Positions 33,356 to 41,719 of a stretch of 64,000 bases of DNA are shown in pieces. Source of the stretch: Thiomicrorhabdus sp033238645. Lineage in GTDB: Bacteria > Pseudomonadota > Gammaproteobacteria > Thiomicrospirales > Thiomicrospiraceae. The stretch's first letter is position 1. Each line of letters starts with the position of its first letter. The stretch lies in assembly GCA_033238645.1 (NCBI GenBank), contig BQXR01000006.1, positions 62,001 to 126,000 on the forward strand, in the 5' to 3' direction. The position numbers were made by a program, and so were the translations under genes. The notes under the pieces are model-generated. The model saw nothing but the letters and a program-made list of their open reading frames with translations. It was not told where the DNA came from and did no database searches.

Positions 33356-34509
33356 GAGCTGTCTCCTGTAGCTGAACATCCACAAGCAGAATGCTTTTCC
33401 TCTTGGGAGAAAAGATTACCTGGCGCACGATCTTGAATATATTCATCACCTGACAATAAAGCTATTTCAGCACGAGCTAATTCACGCCCCAAATAAGCAG
33501 CATGATCCAAACGGCTAAGCAAAGACTCCTCGATAACCTTGGCAACTAAGGCCGCAGGAGTACTTGCACTGAATATTCGTGTCAATATACCTTTATTTGT
33601 ATAGTGTTCTAATACTAATAATTGTTTATTGCGGTCAGGGTGAACCACAAAATAACCTTCTGGGTCTAATTTTAAGCGCTTTGGTTCGCTGACACGCTCT
33701 ATTTTTATAGGGGAAATTTCCATAATCTCCTGATCAAAAGTTCCCATCTGTTTTGCAACAAGTAGATCAATGGATTCTTTTATTTGGTATATATCGATAA
33801 TGCCAATATTTTCAACTACTGACACTTGTTGTAAAAAATGATCTATCTGTTCCTTCGTAATATTTTTCAAGAAAGGACGCTTCCCTTGTGCATTGATAAT
33901 ACGGTTTTTTTCATCCACACCGTATTGAAATAAACTGACTAAAGACTGCCCTGGTAAATGGCCAATCGCCTTTTGGGTATCTTCACCACAAACTAATAAA
34001 AAACGAATATTGGGATTGGCTGATACATTTCGAATAATATGTTCAATCCCCAGATTTTCCGTATGTAAATTCCCTATGATAGAAACACCCTGAATATTTT
34101 CAGCTACCAACTGTTTCATCAAATTATCTGAATTCAAGGTACAAACGGCAACACTCGCTTGATTACTTTGTACCTGATAATCACCGGGATATGGAGGCCA
34201 ACCTGCTTGCTCTTCTGGCATCTCTGTAGGGCATAAATGCCCTTCTGATAAATCAGAGTCAAGATTGGCAGCAAGATTTTGTGCAGTTGCAGGCCAACAT
34301 ATTTCACAACCCAAGCAATCATAACGTACACTTTCAAATAGCTTTTCTGCTTCATTGAGTAAAGCACCCAAACTATTATTCAATATGGTCGATGACTTAA
34401 AGGTTTTAACACTGCTTTGAAAACAATCACAGCGATGGCACTTCTTTTTGTCCATTGCTGATTGTAATTCAGCCTTGATTGCAACGAACTCGTCTTTGTC
34501 CTTATTCAT
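33346..34509 (-). CDS. MtrA-like (corrinoid-type) domain fused to DUF4346, Cys-rich
   Basis: The 387-residue protein has four parts. (1) An N-terminal Cys region: CHRCDC (24-29) and CLGCEICWPA (65-74), suited to an Fe-S cluster or metal. (2) An MtrA-like domain (about 103-255): WPPYPGDYQV, HTENLGIEHIIRNVSANPNI, CGEDTQKAIGHLPGQSL; His184 is at the position of the cobalamin-ligating His of the methanogen methyltransferase subunit. (3) A DUF4346 domain (about 278-365). (4) A metal-binding-like tail SACGCSATGDSSCH. MtrA carries the methyl-corrinoid in methanogens; a methyl-transfer role on a metal or metalloid here is inference from context. Confidence 0.78.
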   Translation of the reverse strand: MNKDKDEFVAIKAELQSAMDKKKCHRCDCFQSSVKTFKSSTILNNSLGALLNEAEKLFESVRYDCLGCEICWPATAQNLAANLDSDLSEGHLCPTEMPEEQAGWPPYPGDYQVQSNQASVAVCTLNSDNLMKQLVAENIQGVSIIGNLHTENLGIEHIIRNVSANPNIRFLLVCGEDTQKAIGHLPGQSLVSLFQYGVDEKNRIINAQGKRPFLKNITKEQIDHFLQQVSVVENIGIIDIYQIKESIDLLVAKQMGTFDQEIMEISPIKIERVSEPKRLKLDPEGYFVVHPDRNKQLLVLEHYTNKGILTRIFSASTPAALVAKVIEESLLSRLDHAAYLGRELARAEIALLSGDEYIQDRAPGNLFSQEEKHSACGCSATGDSSCH

Positions 34510-34885
34510 CTTGATGACACTCTCGCTGTTTTAAACAGGTTTTTTTCTTGCTACGAAAATCAACAATAGATGCAATGATTAATAACACAAACCCTAATAT
34601 TTCTAACTCCTTTGTATAACGTCCATAAAAAACCCAAAACAAGATGATGGCAGCTAACAAGCTCAACAACAACGGTAGAATGTTTCGGTGCAAATGCCAT
34701 GAGTACACCATGCCTGACAAAGCGATAATGAGTAAAAGGGTAACGATATTAATCATCAGCCTTTCATCAATTTCTACGCTGATACCTACAAGGGAAAGCA
34801 GAGCAACACTTGCCAGTGTTCCGTAACAAGCAACAACAGCAAATATGCTGGCTATTGAACCTAGTCTAGATTTTAAATTTTCCAC
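34502..34885 (-). CDS. MerC-like small membrane protein
   Basis: The 127-residue protein has four predicted membrane helices and a C-terminal Cys-containing tail (KKTCLKQRECHQ). The overall layout and segments such as VACYGTLASVALLSLVG and a final VSI/ASIVDF helix end resemble MerC-type mercury transport proteins. The classic Cys pair in the first helix is reduced to one Cys. It overlaps the MtrA-like gene by eight bases and follows the metal sensor gene. Metal uptake or delivery is plausible; the family call is tentative. Confidence 0.55.
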   Translation of the reverse strand: MENLKSRLGSIASIFAVVACYGTLASVALLSLVGISVEIDERLMINIVTLLLIIALSGMVYSWHLHRNILPLLLSLLAAIILFWVFYGRYTKELEILGFVLLIIASIVDFRSKKKTCLKQRECHQDE

Positions 34886-34939
34886 TTCACAACATTCCTA
34901 CATTTTCGATAATAACTAAATGAATAGGCTAGAAAAAAA

Positions 34940-35332
34940 TCATGGCAAAGTCAAGTTCTCTCTCAATATGGTCAAATCACCTTTAAGTGCCTTAAGAAGC
35001 TTTGTATTTTCTAAGCTGTAATAAACCATTTTTCCATCATTTCTCATACTCAGCCAACCCTGGTTTCGCAATAGCTTTAGTTGATGAGAGGTCGCAGCAA
35101 CGCTCAATGACAAAATATGGGCAATATCACAAACACAGAGCTCATTTTCTCCTAAAGCAAATAAAATTTTGAGCCTTGTTGCATTGCCCAATACCTTATA
35201 GAACTCAGCTAACGAAGGGAGGATATTTTCATTCTCAGACAGCACGGCTTTAATTGAAGATACTTTCTCTTGCTCAAAACAAGGTATGTTACAAATATCT
35301 GACCCATTTGAAGGTGTATTAGGTTTACTCAT
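34940..35332 (-). CDS. ArsR/SmtB-family metal sensor, CadC-like
   Basis: The 130-residue winged-helix repressor has the alpha3N metal site of CadC-type sensors: Cys66 and Cys68 in ELCVCD, plus N-terminal Cys14 and Cys18 (CNIPC). CadC uses the same four-Cys arrangement to bind Cd(II), Pb(II) or similar soft metals and leave DNA. The recognition helix is SVAATSHQLKLLRNQG. It is the first gene of the operon, so it likely represses its own transcription through the palindrome just upstream. The inducer, a soft heavy metal, is inferred from the ligands. Confidence 0.88.
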   Translation of the reverse strand: MSKPNTPSNGSDICNIPCFEQEKVSSIKAVLSENENILPSLAEFYKVLGNATRLKILFALGENELCVCDIAHILSLSVAATSHQLKLLRNQGWLSMRNDGKMVYYSLENTKLLKALKGDLTILRENLTLP

Positions 35333-35338
35333 ATACTA

Positions 35339-35366
35339 TATCATTTTCGCAAATATTGTAATGATA
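35339..35366. promoter_or_regulatory. candidate operator of the metal-sensor operon
   Basis: TATCATT (35339-35345) and AATGATA (35360-35366) form a perfect inverted repeat with a 14-base AT-rich spacer. It lies seven bases upstream of the sensor start codon, where an ArsR/SmtB operator is expected. A second half-site-like AATATTG occurs between them. Confidence 0.4.
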
Positions 35367-35420
35367 GCATATTATCACCTACATTCTCAATATATAGCAA
35401 TTTACGTGAATTAACCTAGC

Positions 35421-35578
35421 CTAACGTCCCGCGTTGACAGGCGTAATTTATCCTGATAATCGGAGCTTGCTTCGTATTATCAGGGAAATTCGTCCTGTCG
35501 AACGCATTGTTAGTGAGCCGTAGGCGACACTGGCAATGTGGGCGACAGGAGCGAAGCCCTGTCAACGCGGGACGTTAA
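35421..35578. repeat. attC-like / foldback element with perfect 20-bp ends
   Basis: TAACGTCCCGCGTTGACAGG at 35422-35441 is exactly repeated in inverse at 35558-35577. The left arm also pairs, with a few mismatches, with 35491-35513 (CCTGTCGAACGCATTGTTAG), enclosing a nested inverted repeat (TCCTGATAAT / ATTATCAGGGA). The CTAAC...GTTAG boundaries and foldable imperfect stem resemble an integron attC site; the outer perfect arms resemble a miniature inverted-repeat element. It is GC-richer than its surroundings. No integrase or cassette is visible. Confidence 0.6.
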
Positions 35579-35607
35579 TCAGGCATATTTGCCTTGATAT
35601 TGAGTAG

Positions 35608-35626
35608 ACCTGTCACTTTGACAGGT
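35608..35626. repeat. short hairpin ACCTGTCA / TGACAGGT
   Basis: Perfect 8-bp stem with a 3-base loop. The related word ACAAACCTGTCAC appears 18 bases further on (35644-35656) and once more near the left edge (110-122), so it may be a minor dispersed sequence. Confidence 0.4.
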
Positions 35627-35740
35627 TATACGTTATTAGCATGACAAACCTGTCACTACTTTGTTTTTTTTCAATAGTTCTGATTGTACACCAAGATAAG
35701 TATAAAACCCCATGAAAACTCACACATAAACTTCAGGCAC

Positions 35741-35795
35741 AAAAAAAGCCCTAAGTCTGTATCAAGTTAATGATAAAACTTAGGGCTTATTTTTT
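35741..35795 (-). terminator. thrC terminator
   Basis: AAGCCCTAAGT (35746-35756) pairs exactly with ACTTAGGGCTT (35778-35788) around a 21-base loop. For the minus strand the stem is followed by T7; the plus side also has a T-run, so it may work both ways. It starts 12 bases past the thrC stop. Confidence 0.85.
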
Positions 35796-35806
35796 AGATA
35801 AAGATT

Positions 35807-37285
35807 TTAGGTGTTTAAGAAACTTAAAATCTCTTTTTCGATATCTTGCTTATCAATGACTGTCTTCTGAGTAATCTCTTTATCAAATAGATCTGCAATT
35901 TGTGATGGGATTTTGATATTAGCTTTTTTTGCGATGATCTCTAAAGCGTCTTTATCATGTTCTACTTTTTCACCCGTTAACACTGTCGCGATAATGGGTG
36001 AGAACTTAGTCCACTCAGCAGTTGAGTAGGCGATGGTCTTAATTGACTTATCATCTCTACAAGTATCATAAGCCTTAAAACAAGTGGCTGTGTGTGGGCA
36101 CATCAGATAACCCACTTCAAAAGCCTGCTTGATATAGTCTAGTCCCTCTTCGTCACTACAGAAATCCGCAGCAAAAATAGCCTGTACCTTAGCCAGCTCT
36201 GCTTCAGTTAATGAATAAAACTTATCATTATCAAGCTGGAGCATTAGCTCTTTAGTGCGCTCGGCACCTAATAGGTCAAATAAGATACGCTCAATATTGG
36301 ATGACTTGAGAATATCCATCGCTGGTGATGTGGTTGGTATCACCGAGATGTTACGCAAATCATAGTGGCCCGTCGTAATGAACTTAGTGAGTACATTGTT
36401 GTTGTTTGATGCGATATGGATCTGCTTAACAGGTAGACCCATTTTTAGCGCGTAGTAACCCCCTAGGGCATTACCAAAGTTTCCACTTGGTACGTTTAGG
36501 TAAACTTTCTCACCCATCGTAATGACCTTAGTACGGACTAACTCTAGGTAGCTGTAGATGTGGTAGATAGTTTGGAAGATGATGCGACCAAAGTTAACTG
36601 AGTTTGCAGCAGAAAGTGACGTATCATGTGCTTTCAGGGCTTCAGAGAATTTATCAGACGTTAACAATGATTTAAGCGCACTCTGTGCATCATCGAAATC
36701 ACCGTGAATACCAATAACCTTTAAGTTATCTGCATCTTCAGTGACCATCTGTAGACGTTGCACATCAGAGGTGCCTCCATCTGGGTAGAGGCAAACTACT
36801 TGCACGTTATCACGATTCTTGAAGGTTTCAAGTGCTGCTGGCCCCGTATCTCCACTGGTAGCGGCCAGAATCAGATATTTCTCATTACGAGCTTGTGCAA
36901 CGGCAGATAGCACCTTACCAAATGGCTGTAGCGCCATGTCTTTAAAAGCACGTGTTGGCCCGTGATAAAGCTCACTGACATAAAGATCGTCATAGACTTG
37001 CTTTACTGGCACAGGATTGGTTGCATCATCAAACTCATCGTATAAGCTCAATGCATCATCAATTACAGATTCTGCAATATCAATTTCAAATGCTTTTAAA
37101 ACATCTTTCGCTAGGGTTTTATAACCAGAGGTAGTGTGTGCTTTGAAGAAAGCTTCATCAAATGACGGTAAGCTCTCTGGCGAATAGACGCCGCCAAAAG
37201 AGGACATTGGACTTAAGATAGCCTGTGAGAATGTAACCGAAGTGGGTTTTTGACCGTCGTTGCCGCGTGTTTCAATAAAATTCAT
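35807..37285 (-). CDS. thrC: threonine synthase
   Basis: ThrC converts O-phosphohomoserine to threonine using PLP. This 492-residue protein belongs to the longer class, with N-terminal FIETRGNDG, the PLP lysine in YHGPTRAFKDMALQPFG (about 112-128) and ATSGDTGPAALE. It lies in one direction with hom upstream (one other gene between), so aspartate-family synthesis genes are clustered. thrB is not in the window. Confidence 0.95.
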   Translation of the reverse strand: MNFIETRGNDGQKPTSVTFSQAILSPMSSFGGVYSPESLPSFDEAFFKAHTTSGYKTLAKDVLKAFEIDIAESVIDDALSLYDEFDDATNPVPVKQVYDDLYVSELYHGPTRAFKDMALQPFGKVLSAVAQARNEKYLILAATSGDTGPAALETFKNRDNVQVVCLYPDGGTSDVQRLQMVTEDADNLKVIGIHGDFDDAQSALKSLLTSDKFSEALKAHDTSLSAANSVNFGRIIFQTIYHIYSYLELVRTKVITMGEKVYLNVPSGNFGNALGGYYALKMGLPVKQIHIASNNNNVLTKFITTGHYDLRNISVIPTTSPAMDILKSSNIERILFDLLGAERTKELMLQLDNDKFYSLTEAELAKVQAIFAADFCSDEEGLDYIKQAFEVGYLMCPHTATCFKAYDTCRDDKSIKTIAYSTAEWTKFSPIIATVLTGEKVEHDKDALEIIAKKANIKIPSQIADLFDKEITQKTVIDKQDIEKEILSFLNT

Positions 37286-37379
37286 GCCGAACCTGTAGTT
37301 TAATGTTGTCTAAAATATGCGGAAATTATACAGAAATATTGGCATCTTTTAGTCTCAATTTGTTGAAATATCGTCTGTT

Positions 37380-38420
37380 TTAAATTTTAGACAGCTGTTT
37401 TTTAAAGCGCCAGAATCGACTTAGATGCCCTGGCTTTAGGTGATAGCGAAAACCATTGCCCAAATCTAATAACAGAGAGTCAATCTGCTTAGCCTTAAGC
37501 GCTGCTAGCATAGGATCTAACCAAGCGTCTTCAAGCTGTTTAAGCGCCTCTAGCCACTCATGCTCCTGCATATTGTCCAGAGTATTAGCCAGAGGGTCTA
37601 ATTGAATCATATGATGGCCAACAGCCTGATCCTGAAGAGCCCCCCCCCCTGCCCAAAACTCAAAACTCTCTGGTGAAGGTGCTGATTTTGCATTCGCAAG
37701 CTTAGCTAAGCCTTTTAAATAGGTATTATCAGACCAGACCATCGAATTTTCACGCTCTAGCATTGTGGATTGATCTAACTGACCCTCACCCCAAACCCAG
37801 ATACTATTAATTTCAGGCATGCCACGCTCACGTCGTGACTCATTTACAGGGTGACTAAAAAATAGCATTTGTGTCTCATTAATCATCTTGCGCCAATAAC
37901 CAGCCGCATTGCCTGTTGGGTAACAGTCATCAATGTGTTTATAGGCAACGGATTCAAGACTATGTGTCTGTAGATCAATCGGCTGAACAATACGCAAATA
38001 CCAACAATATGACGAAGCAAACTCTAAAGACACCCTATCGTCAGCGAAGTGAGTGTTAAAGGCTTCTAGCAGCGCGAGAGATTCATCCTCAGTAATCGCA
38101 ATATCTCTGGCTGGAATCAGTACCAATGAGTCTCTGTCTGCAATCATCTGTACAGGATCAACCCGCAGCCAGTAGACACTGCCATCATAATCGTCCAACT
38201 CAGCAGCGGCCATAACTGAGGCGTAACAAGTTGCTTTAGGCTGATGAAATAGATAACTCGCTTGCTCAAAACTATTCTGAACCTTAGCAGGAAAAATATC
38301 ACCTTTGGCCAGCATCGTTTGTAGTGCAGGCAACTTTAACCCAGCTAAAGCGCTATTAGCCTCTTTTAGCCTCAATGGGTTCAGTAGATGTGGAATGCTT
38401 AATGTAACCGCAATAGACAT
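37380..38420 (-). CDS. conserved protein between hom and thrC, phosphoglycerate-mutase-like annotation
   Basis: This protein of about 346 residues has recognisable conserved blocks: SIPHLLNPL, LYWLRVDPVQM-like YWLRVDPVQMIADRDSLVLI (about 95-115), WRKMINETQMLFFSHPVN and INSIWVWGEG. I associate these with RpfE-like proteins found beside recJ or thrC in Proteobacteria and often labelled phosphoglycerate mutase; I do not know a proven function. The start is ATG 38420 (MSIAVTLSIP) with TTGGAGAA before it. The longer ORF would run through a terminator hairpin. It contains a C10 dispersed motif read as FWAGGGAL. Confidence 0.72.
   Translation of the reverse strand: MSIAVTLSIPHLLNPLRLKEANSALAGLKLPALQTMLAKGDIFPAKVQNSFEQASYLFHQPKATCYASVMAAAELDDYDGSVYWLRVDPVQMIADRDSLVLIPARDIAITEDESLALLEAFNTHFADDRVSLEFASSYCWYLRIVQPIDLQTHSLESVAYKHIDDCYPTGNAAGYWRKMINETQMLFFSHPVNESRRERGMPEINSIWVWGEGQLDQSTMLERENSMVWSDNTYLKGLAKLANAKSAPSPESFEFWAGGGALQDQAVGHHMIQLDPLANTLDNMQEHEWLEALKQLEDAWLDPMLAALKAKQIDSLLLDLGNGFRYHLKPGHLSRFWRFKKQLSKI
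37640..37657 (+). repeat. dispersed poly-C motif copy inside a gene, C10
   Basis: C10 followed by TGCCCAAAAC, a one-base variant of the motif. It encodes Trp-Ala-Gly-Gly-Gly on the gene strand and is the longest tract found inside a coding sequence here. Confidence 0.7.
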
Positions 38421-38434
38421 AATTTTCTCCAAGC

Positions 38435-38460
38435 AAAAAAAAAGCCGAGCAAGCCCGACT
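38435..38460 (-). terminator. terminator or attenuator after hom
   Basis: On the minus strand AGTCGGG, a CTTG loop and CTCGGCT form a 7-bp stem with two G-U pairs, followed by T9. It lies about 65 bases past the hom stop and only 14 bases before the next start codon, so it may limit read-through into the downstream gene. Confidence 0.7.
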
Positions 38461-38525
38461 TTCAATTAGAAGTTTGAAATACAGCTAAATTTGCCATAAC
38501 CAACCTCTGGTAAATCTAAATAGAA

Positions 38526-39839
38526 CTAAGCACCAAGGGTTTCAATTCGAATACGCATCACACCATCTTCAATTGCATCTAATTGAGATAGCTTTTCTAA
38601 GGCTACGTTCAAAGAAGCCTCTTTTACCGTATTGGTAATGATCGCTAATGTGGCTGCGCTTGCATCTTTTGAACATGGTTCTTGATGCAGCTGCTCAATA
38701 CTAATATTAGAATCCGCTAAAATTGAGGTAATTTTTGCTAAAACACCTGCATGGTCTTTAGCAAAACAACGCAAGTAATAGCTTGTCTCGATCTGATCAA
38801 TAGCGACCACAGGTGCAGATTGAAGTTGATCTGCAGCAAACCCTAGCGCAGGTACTTGATCCGCTTTAGGTTGATCTTTCCAACGCATAACATCAATGAT
38901 ATCAGCAACAACAGAGCTTGCTGTAGGCCCTGCACCTGCGCCTGGACCGTAGTACATTGTAGGCCCAACGTGATCACCAAATGCCATAACTGCATTCATA
39001 ACGCCGCTGACATTTGCAATCAATACTGACTTAGGAATCATCGTTGGGTGAACACGTAGTGAGAAGCCATTCTCAACACGACTTGCTACTCCTAGGTGCT
39101 TGATTTCATACCCCATCTGATCTGCAAAACGAATATCATCAGCGGAGATCTTACTAATCCCTTCGGTATAAACTTTATTAAACTGAAGCTCAATACCAAA
39201 AGCGATAGAAGCCAAAATAGTTAGCTTATGTGCGGCATCAATCCCTTCCACGTCAAACGTTGGATCTGCTTCAGCATAACCTAACTCTTGAGCCACTTTT
39301 AATACTTTGGCAAAATCAGCACCTGGCTTTTTCATCTCAGTCAGGATGTAGTTACCTGTTCCGTTGATAATACCAGCAATCCACTCAATCTTATTAGCGG
39401 CTAAACCTTCACGAACCGCCTTAATAACAGGAATTCCACCCGCAACAGCCGCTTCGTAATTAACGATCACATTATGCTTATCTGCCAGGGCAAAAATGGC
39501 ATTACCATGCTCAGCAATTAAGGCTTTGTTGGCAGTTACAATATGCTTACCATTCTTAATCGCAGCATCAATTAGCTCTTTCGCGAGGCCGGTACCACCC
39601 ATGAGTTCGACAACCACATCCACATCTGGGTGATTAACAACATCTGCTGTATTATCTGTTAACTGAATACCTTGTGTATCAACTGAACGTGTGCGATTTA
39701 GATCGCGTACTGCGATAATTGTCACTTCAATTTTTTGACCTAAGCGGCGCTGAATTTCAGGCAATGTATTTTGAATGATCTCTACAGTACCACCACCAAC
39801 AGTTCCTAATCCTAATAGCCCAATTTTCACAGTATTCAT
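38526..39839 (-). CDS. hom: homoserine dehydrogenase
   Basis: This monofunctional homoserine dehydrogenase of 437 residues reduces aspartate semialdehyde to homoserine. It has the N-terminal NAD(P)-binding GLGTVGGGTVEII, the catalytic core with AGGIPVIKAVREGLAAN and GIINGTGNYILTEM, and a C-terminal ACT domain (about 350-430) for feedback by threonine. It follows the alaC-like aminotransferase gene by 66 bases in the same direction, as in many gammaproteobacteria. Confidence 0.96.
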   Translation of the reverse strand: MNTVKIGLLGLGTVGGGTVEIIQNTLPEIQRRLGQKIEVTIIAVRDLNRTRSVDTQGIQLTDNTADVVNHPDVDVVVELMGGTGLAKELIDAAIKNGKHIVTANKALIAEHGNAIFALADKHNVIVNYEAAVAGGIPVIKAVREGLAANKIEWIAGIINGTGNYILTEMKKPGADFAKVLKVAQELGYAEADPTFDVEGIDAAHKLTILASIAFGIELQFNKVYTEGISKISADDIRFADQMGYEIKHLGVASRVENGFSLRVHPTMIPKSVLIANVSGVMNAVMAFGDHVGPTMYYGPGAGAGPTASSVVADIIDVMRWKDQPKADQVPALGFAADQLQSAPVVAIDQIETSYYLRCFAKDHAGVLAKITSILADSNISIEQLHQEPCSKDASAATLAIITNTVKEASLNVALEKLSQLDAIEDGVMRIRIETLGA

Positions 39840-39905
39840 TTAATTGCTTCCTAACTTTCTAGATTAAATTTGATGATTTGTAGATCACTCAAATATGGGG
39901 TGTGC

Positions 39906-41102
39906 TTAATCTTGTTTGATCAAACCATCTTGTCTAAACATATCACGAATACCACGAATTGCTTGACGTGTACGATGCTCATTTTCAATTAGACCAAAAC
40001 GAACATGGTCATCGCCATAATCACCAAAACCAACCCCAGGTGAGACAGCAACCTTAGCGTCAGTTAATAATTTTTTAGAAAACTCAATTGAGCCCATTTT
40101 TTTGTACTCTTCAGGTATAGGAGCCCATACAAACATAGTTGCCTTTGGTGGCACAACATCCCAACCAATCGAATTGAGCCCATTACACAGTACATCACGA
40201 CGTACTTTATACATCTCACAGATCTCAGCAACGCACTCTTGCGGCCCTTCAAGTGCTGTAATTGCCGCTACCTGAATCGGTGTGAAAGTACCGTAATCTA
40301 AATAAGACTTCATACGTTTAAGTGCATTAACTAAAGTTGGGTTACCGACCATAAAGCCAACACGCCAACCTGGCATATTATAACTCTTAGACAGCGTGTA
40401 GAACTCAACTGCAATATCTTTAGCACCTTCTACTTGTAGAATTGAAGGGGCTTTATAGCCATCAAATACGATATCAGCATATGCTAAATCATGGATTACC
40501 CAGATTTTATGTTCTTTGGCAATCGCGATCACTTTTTCAAAAAACTCAAGCTCTACCGTATGAGTCGTTGGGTTTCCAGGGAAGTTAAGCACTAGCATCT
40601 TAGGCTTAGGCCATGACTCTTTAATGGCTTTTTCTAGCTCTTCAAAGAAGTCTACATCTGGTGTCATTTTAACGTGACGAATATCCGCACCTGCAATGAC
40701 AAATCCGTATGGATGAATTGGGTAAGCAGGGTTGGGGACTAAAACAGTATCTCCCTTATCGACAGTTGCCATAGCAAGATGGGCAAGCCCCTCTTTAGAA
40801 CCAATCGTCACAACCGCTTCCGTATCTGAATCTAAATCTACATCAAATTTAGTTTTATACCAGTTACAGATGGCTTTACGTAGACGTGGGATACCTTGAG
40901 AGACTGAATAGCGATGTGTACCCTCTCGCTGTACAACCTCAATCAACTTATCAACGATATGTTTGGGCGTATCTTGGTCTGGGTTTCCCATACCAAAATC
41001 AATAATGTCTTCGCCCTTACGTCTGGCTTCGGCTTTAAGTTCGCCAACAATATTGAACACGTAAGGAGGAAGTCTGTTTATTCTCTGAAAATCGTCTGCC
41101 AC
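39906..41102 (-). CDS. alaC: alanine transaminase AlaC-type PLP aminotransferase
   Basis: This class I aminotransferase is closest to E. coli AlaC (YfdZ), which makes alanine from pyruvate and glutamate. The start block RINRLPPYVFNIVGELKAEAR is typical. The PLP-binding lysine lies in YTLSKSYNMPGWRVGFMVGN (about 232-251) and the carboxylate Arg near VRFGLIEN. The start is taken as GTG 41102 (MADDFQRINR) with GAAGG upstream, which aligns with AlaC. A TTG at 41117 would add five residues. It lies directly upstream of hom. Confidence 0.9.
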   Translation of the reverse strand: MADDFQRINRLPPYVFNIVGELKAEARRKGEDIIDFGMGNPDQDTPKHIVDKLIEVVQREGTHRYSVSQGIPRLRKAICNWYKTKFDVDLDSDTEAVVTIGSKEGLAHLAMATVDKGDTVLVPNPAYPIHPYGFVIAGADIRHVKMTPDVDFFEELEKAIKESWPKPKMLVLNFPGNPTTHTVELEFFEKVIAIAKEHKIWVIHDLAYADIVFDGYKAPSILQVEGAKDIAVEFYTLSKSYNMPGWRVGFMVGNPTLVNALKRMKSYLDYGTFTPIQVAAITALEGPQECVAEICEMYKVRRDVLCNGLNSIGWDVVPPKATMFVWAPIPEEYKKMGSIEFSKKLLTDAKVAVSPGVGFGDYGDDHVRFGLIENEHRTRQAIRGIRDMFRQDGLIKQD

Positions 41103-41323
41103 GAAAATTGCCTTCAAGTAAAAGCTAGGGGTTAAAAACGCATATCAATCATGCCCTAACAACCCTAAGTATTTGGGGATTTTAATAAAGGAATAATGAT
41201 ACACCATCCATTTTTTTCGTCAATTGAAAAAGTCGCTTAAATCGCCTTTAAATGCCGCTATTCACTCTCATTTCGATTATCATATTCACTCTAACAAGAA
41301 CCGCCATACAAGGATAAGTTTCT

Positions 41324-41719
41324 ATGAAATTTACGGAACACAGAGACTCTAACGTTTTTGCTGTTAAGCATTACGAATCAGGTCTAGCCAAAGTTAATAA
41401 CTTAACCTTTACTAAAAGCTTTTTTATTACGCAGTTTACAACAGAGAGCGAGTGGCCATGCCACTCCATAGAGACCTTAGACACCACACATTTAGATCAA
41501 CTATTAGCCACTAAAGCGAATGTCTTAATTTTAGGAACGGGGGATAAACAAGTCTTTCCATCTCCTAAACTGTTTGCTTACTGTGCAGAAAAAGGTGTAG
41601 GGCTTGATGTGATGGCAAATGATGCTGCCTGCCGTACTTATAATGTATTGACGACAGAAGACAGAGAGGTGGTGCTTGCTTTAATCTTTGAAGGCTCTCA
41701 GGATTTAAAACAAGATTAA
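41324..41719 (+). CDS. Mth938-like (DUF498/DUF598) family protein
   Basis: The 131-residue protein shows the family core VLILGTGDKQVFPSPKLFAYCAEKGVGLDVMANDAACRTYNVL (about 65-107). It is related to archaeal Mth938 and the human complex I assembly factor NDUFAF3. The bacterial role is unknown. The fold is a small alpha/beta sandwich and the protein is probably cytoplasmic. It is convergent with nlpD and overlaps its end by four bases, and divergent from alaC. Confidence 0.87.
   Translation: MKFTEHRDSNVFAVKHYESGLAKVNNLTFTKSFFITQFTTESEWPCHSIETLDTTHLDQLLATKANVLILGTGDKQVFPSPKLFAYCAEKGVGLDVMANDAACRTYNVLTTEDREVVLALIFEGSQDLKQD

Larger units (their letters stand above)
35333..35806. other. intergenic region between the metal operon and thrC
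   Basis: This 474-base gap contains the candidate operator, the 158-bp palindromic element (35421-35578), a short hairpin (35608-35626) and the thrC terminator (35741-35795). No coding sequence is evident. Confidence 0.6.

Noticed and set aside
34134..34367. 77-codon ORF within the MtrA-like gene
   Set aside because: It lies entirely inside the larger frame with clear domain matches; no ribosome site.
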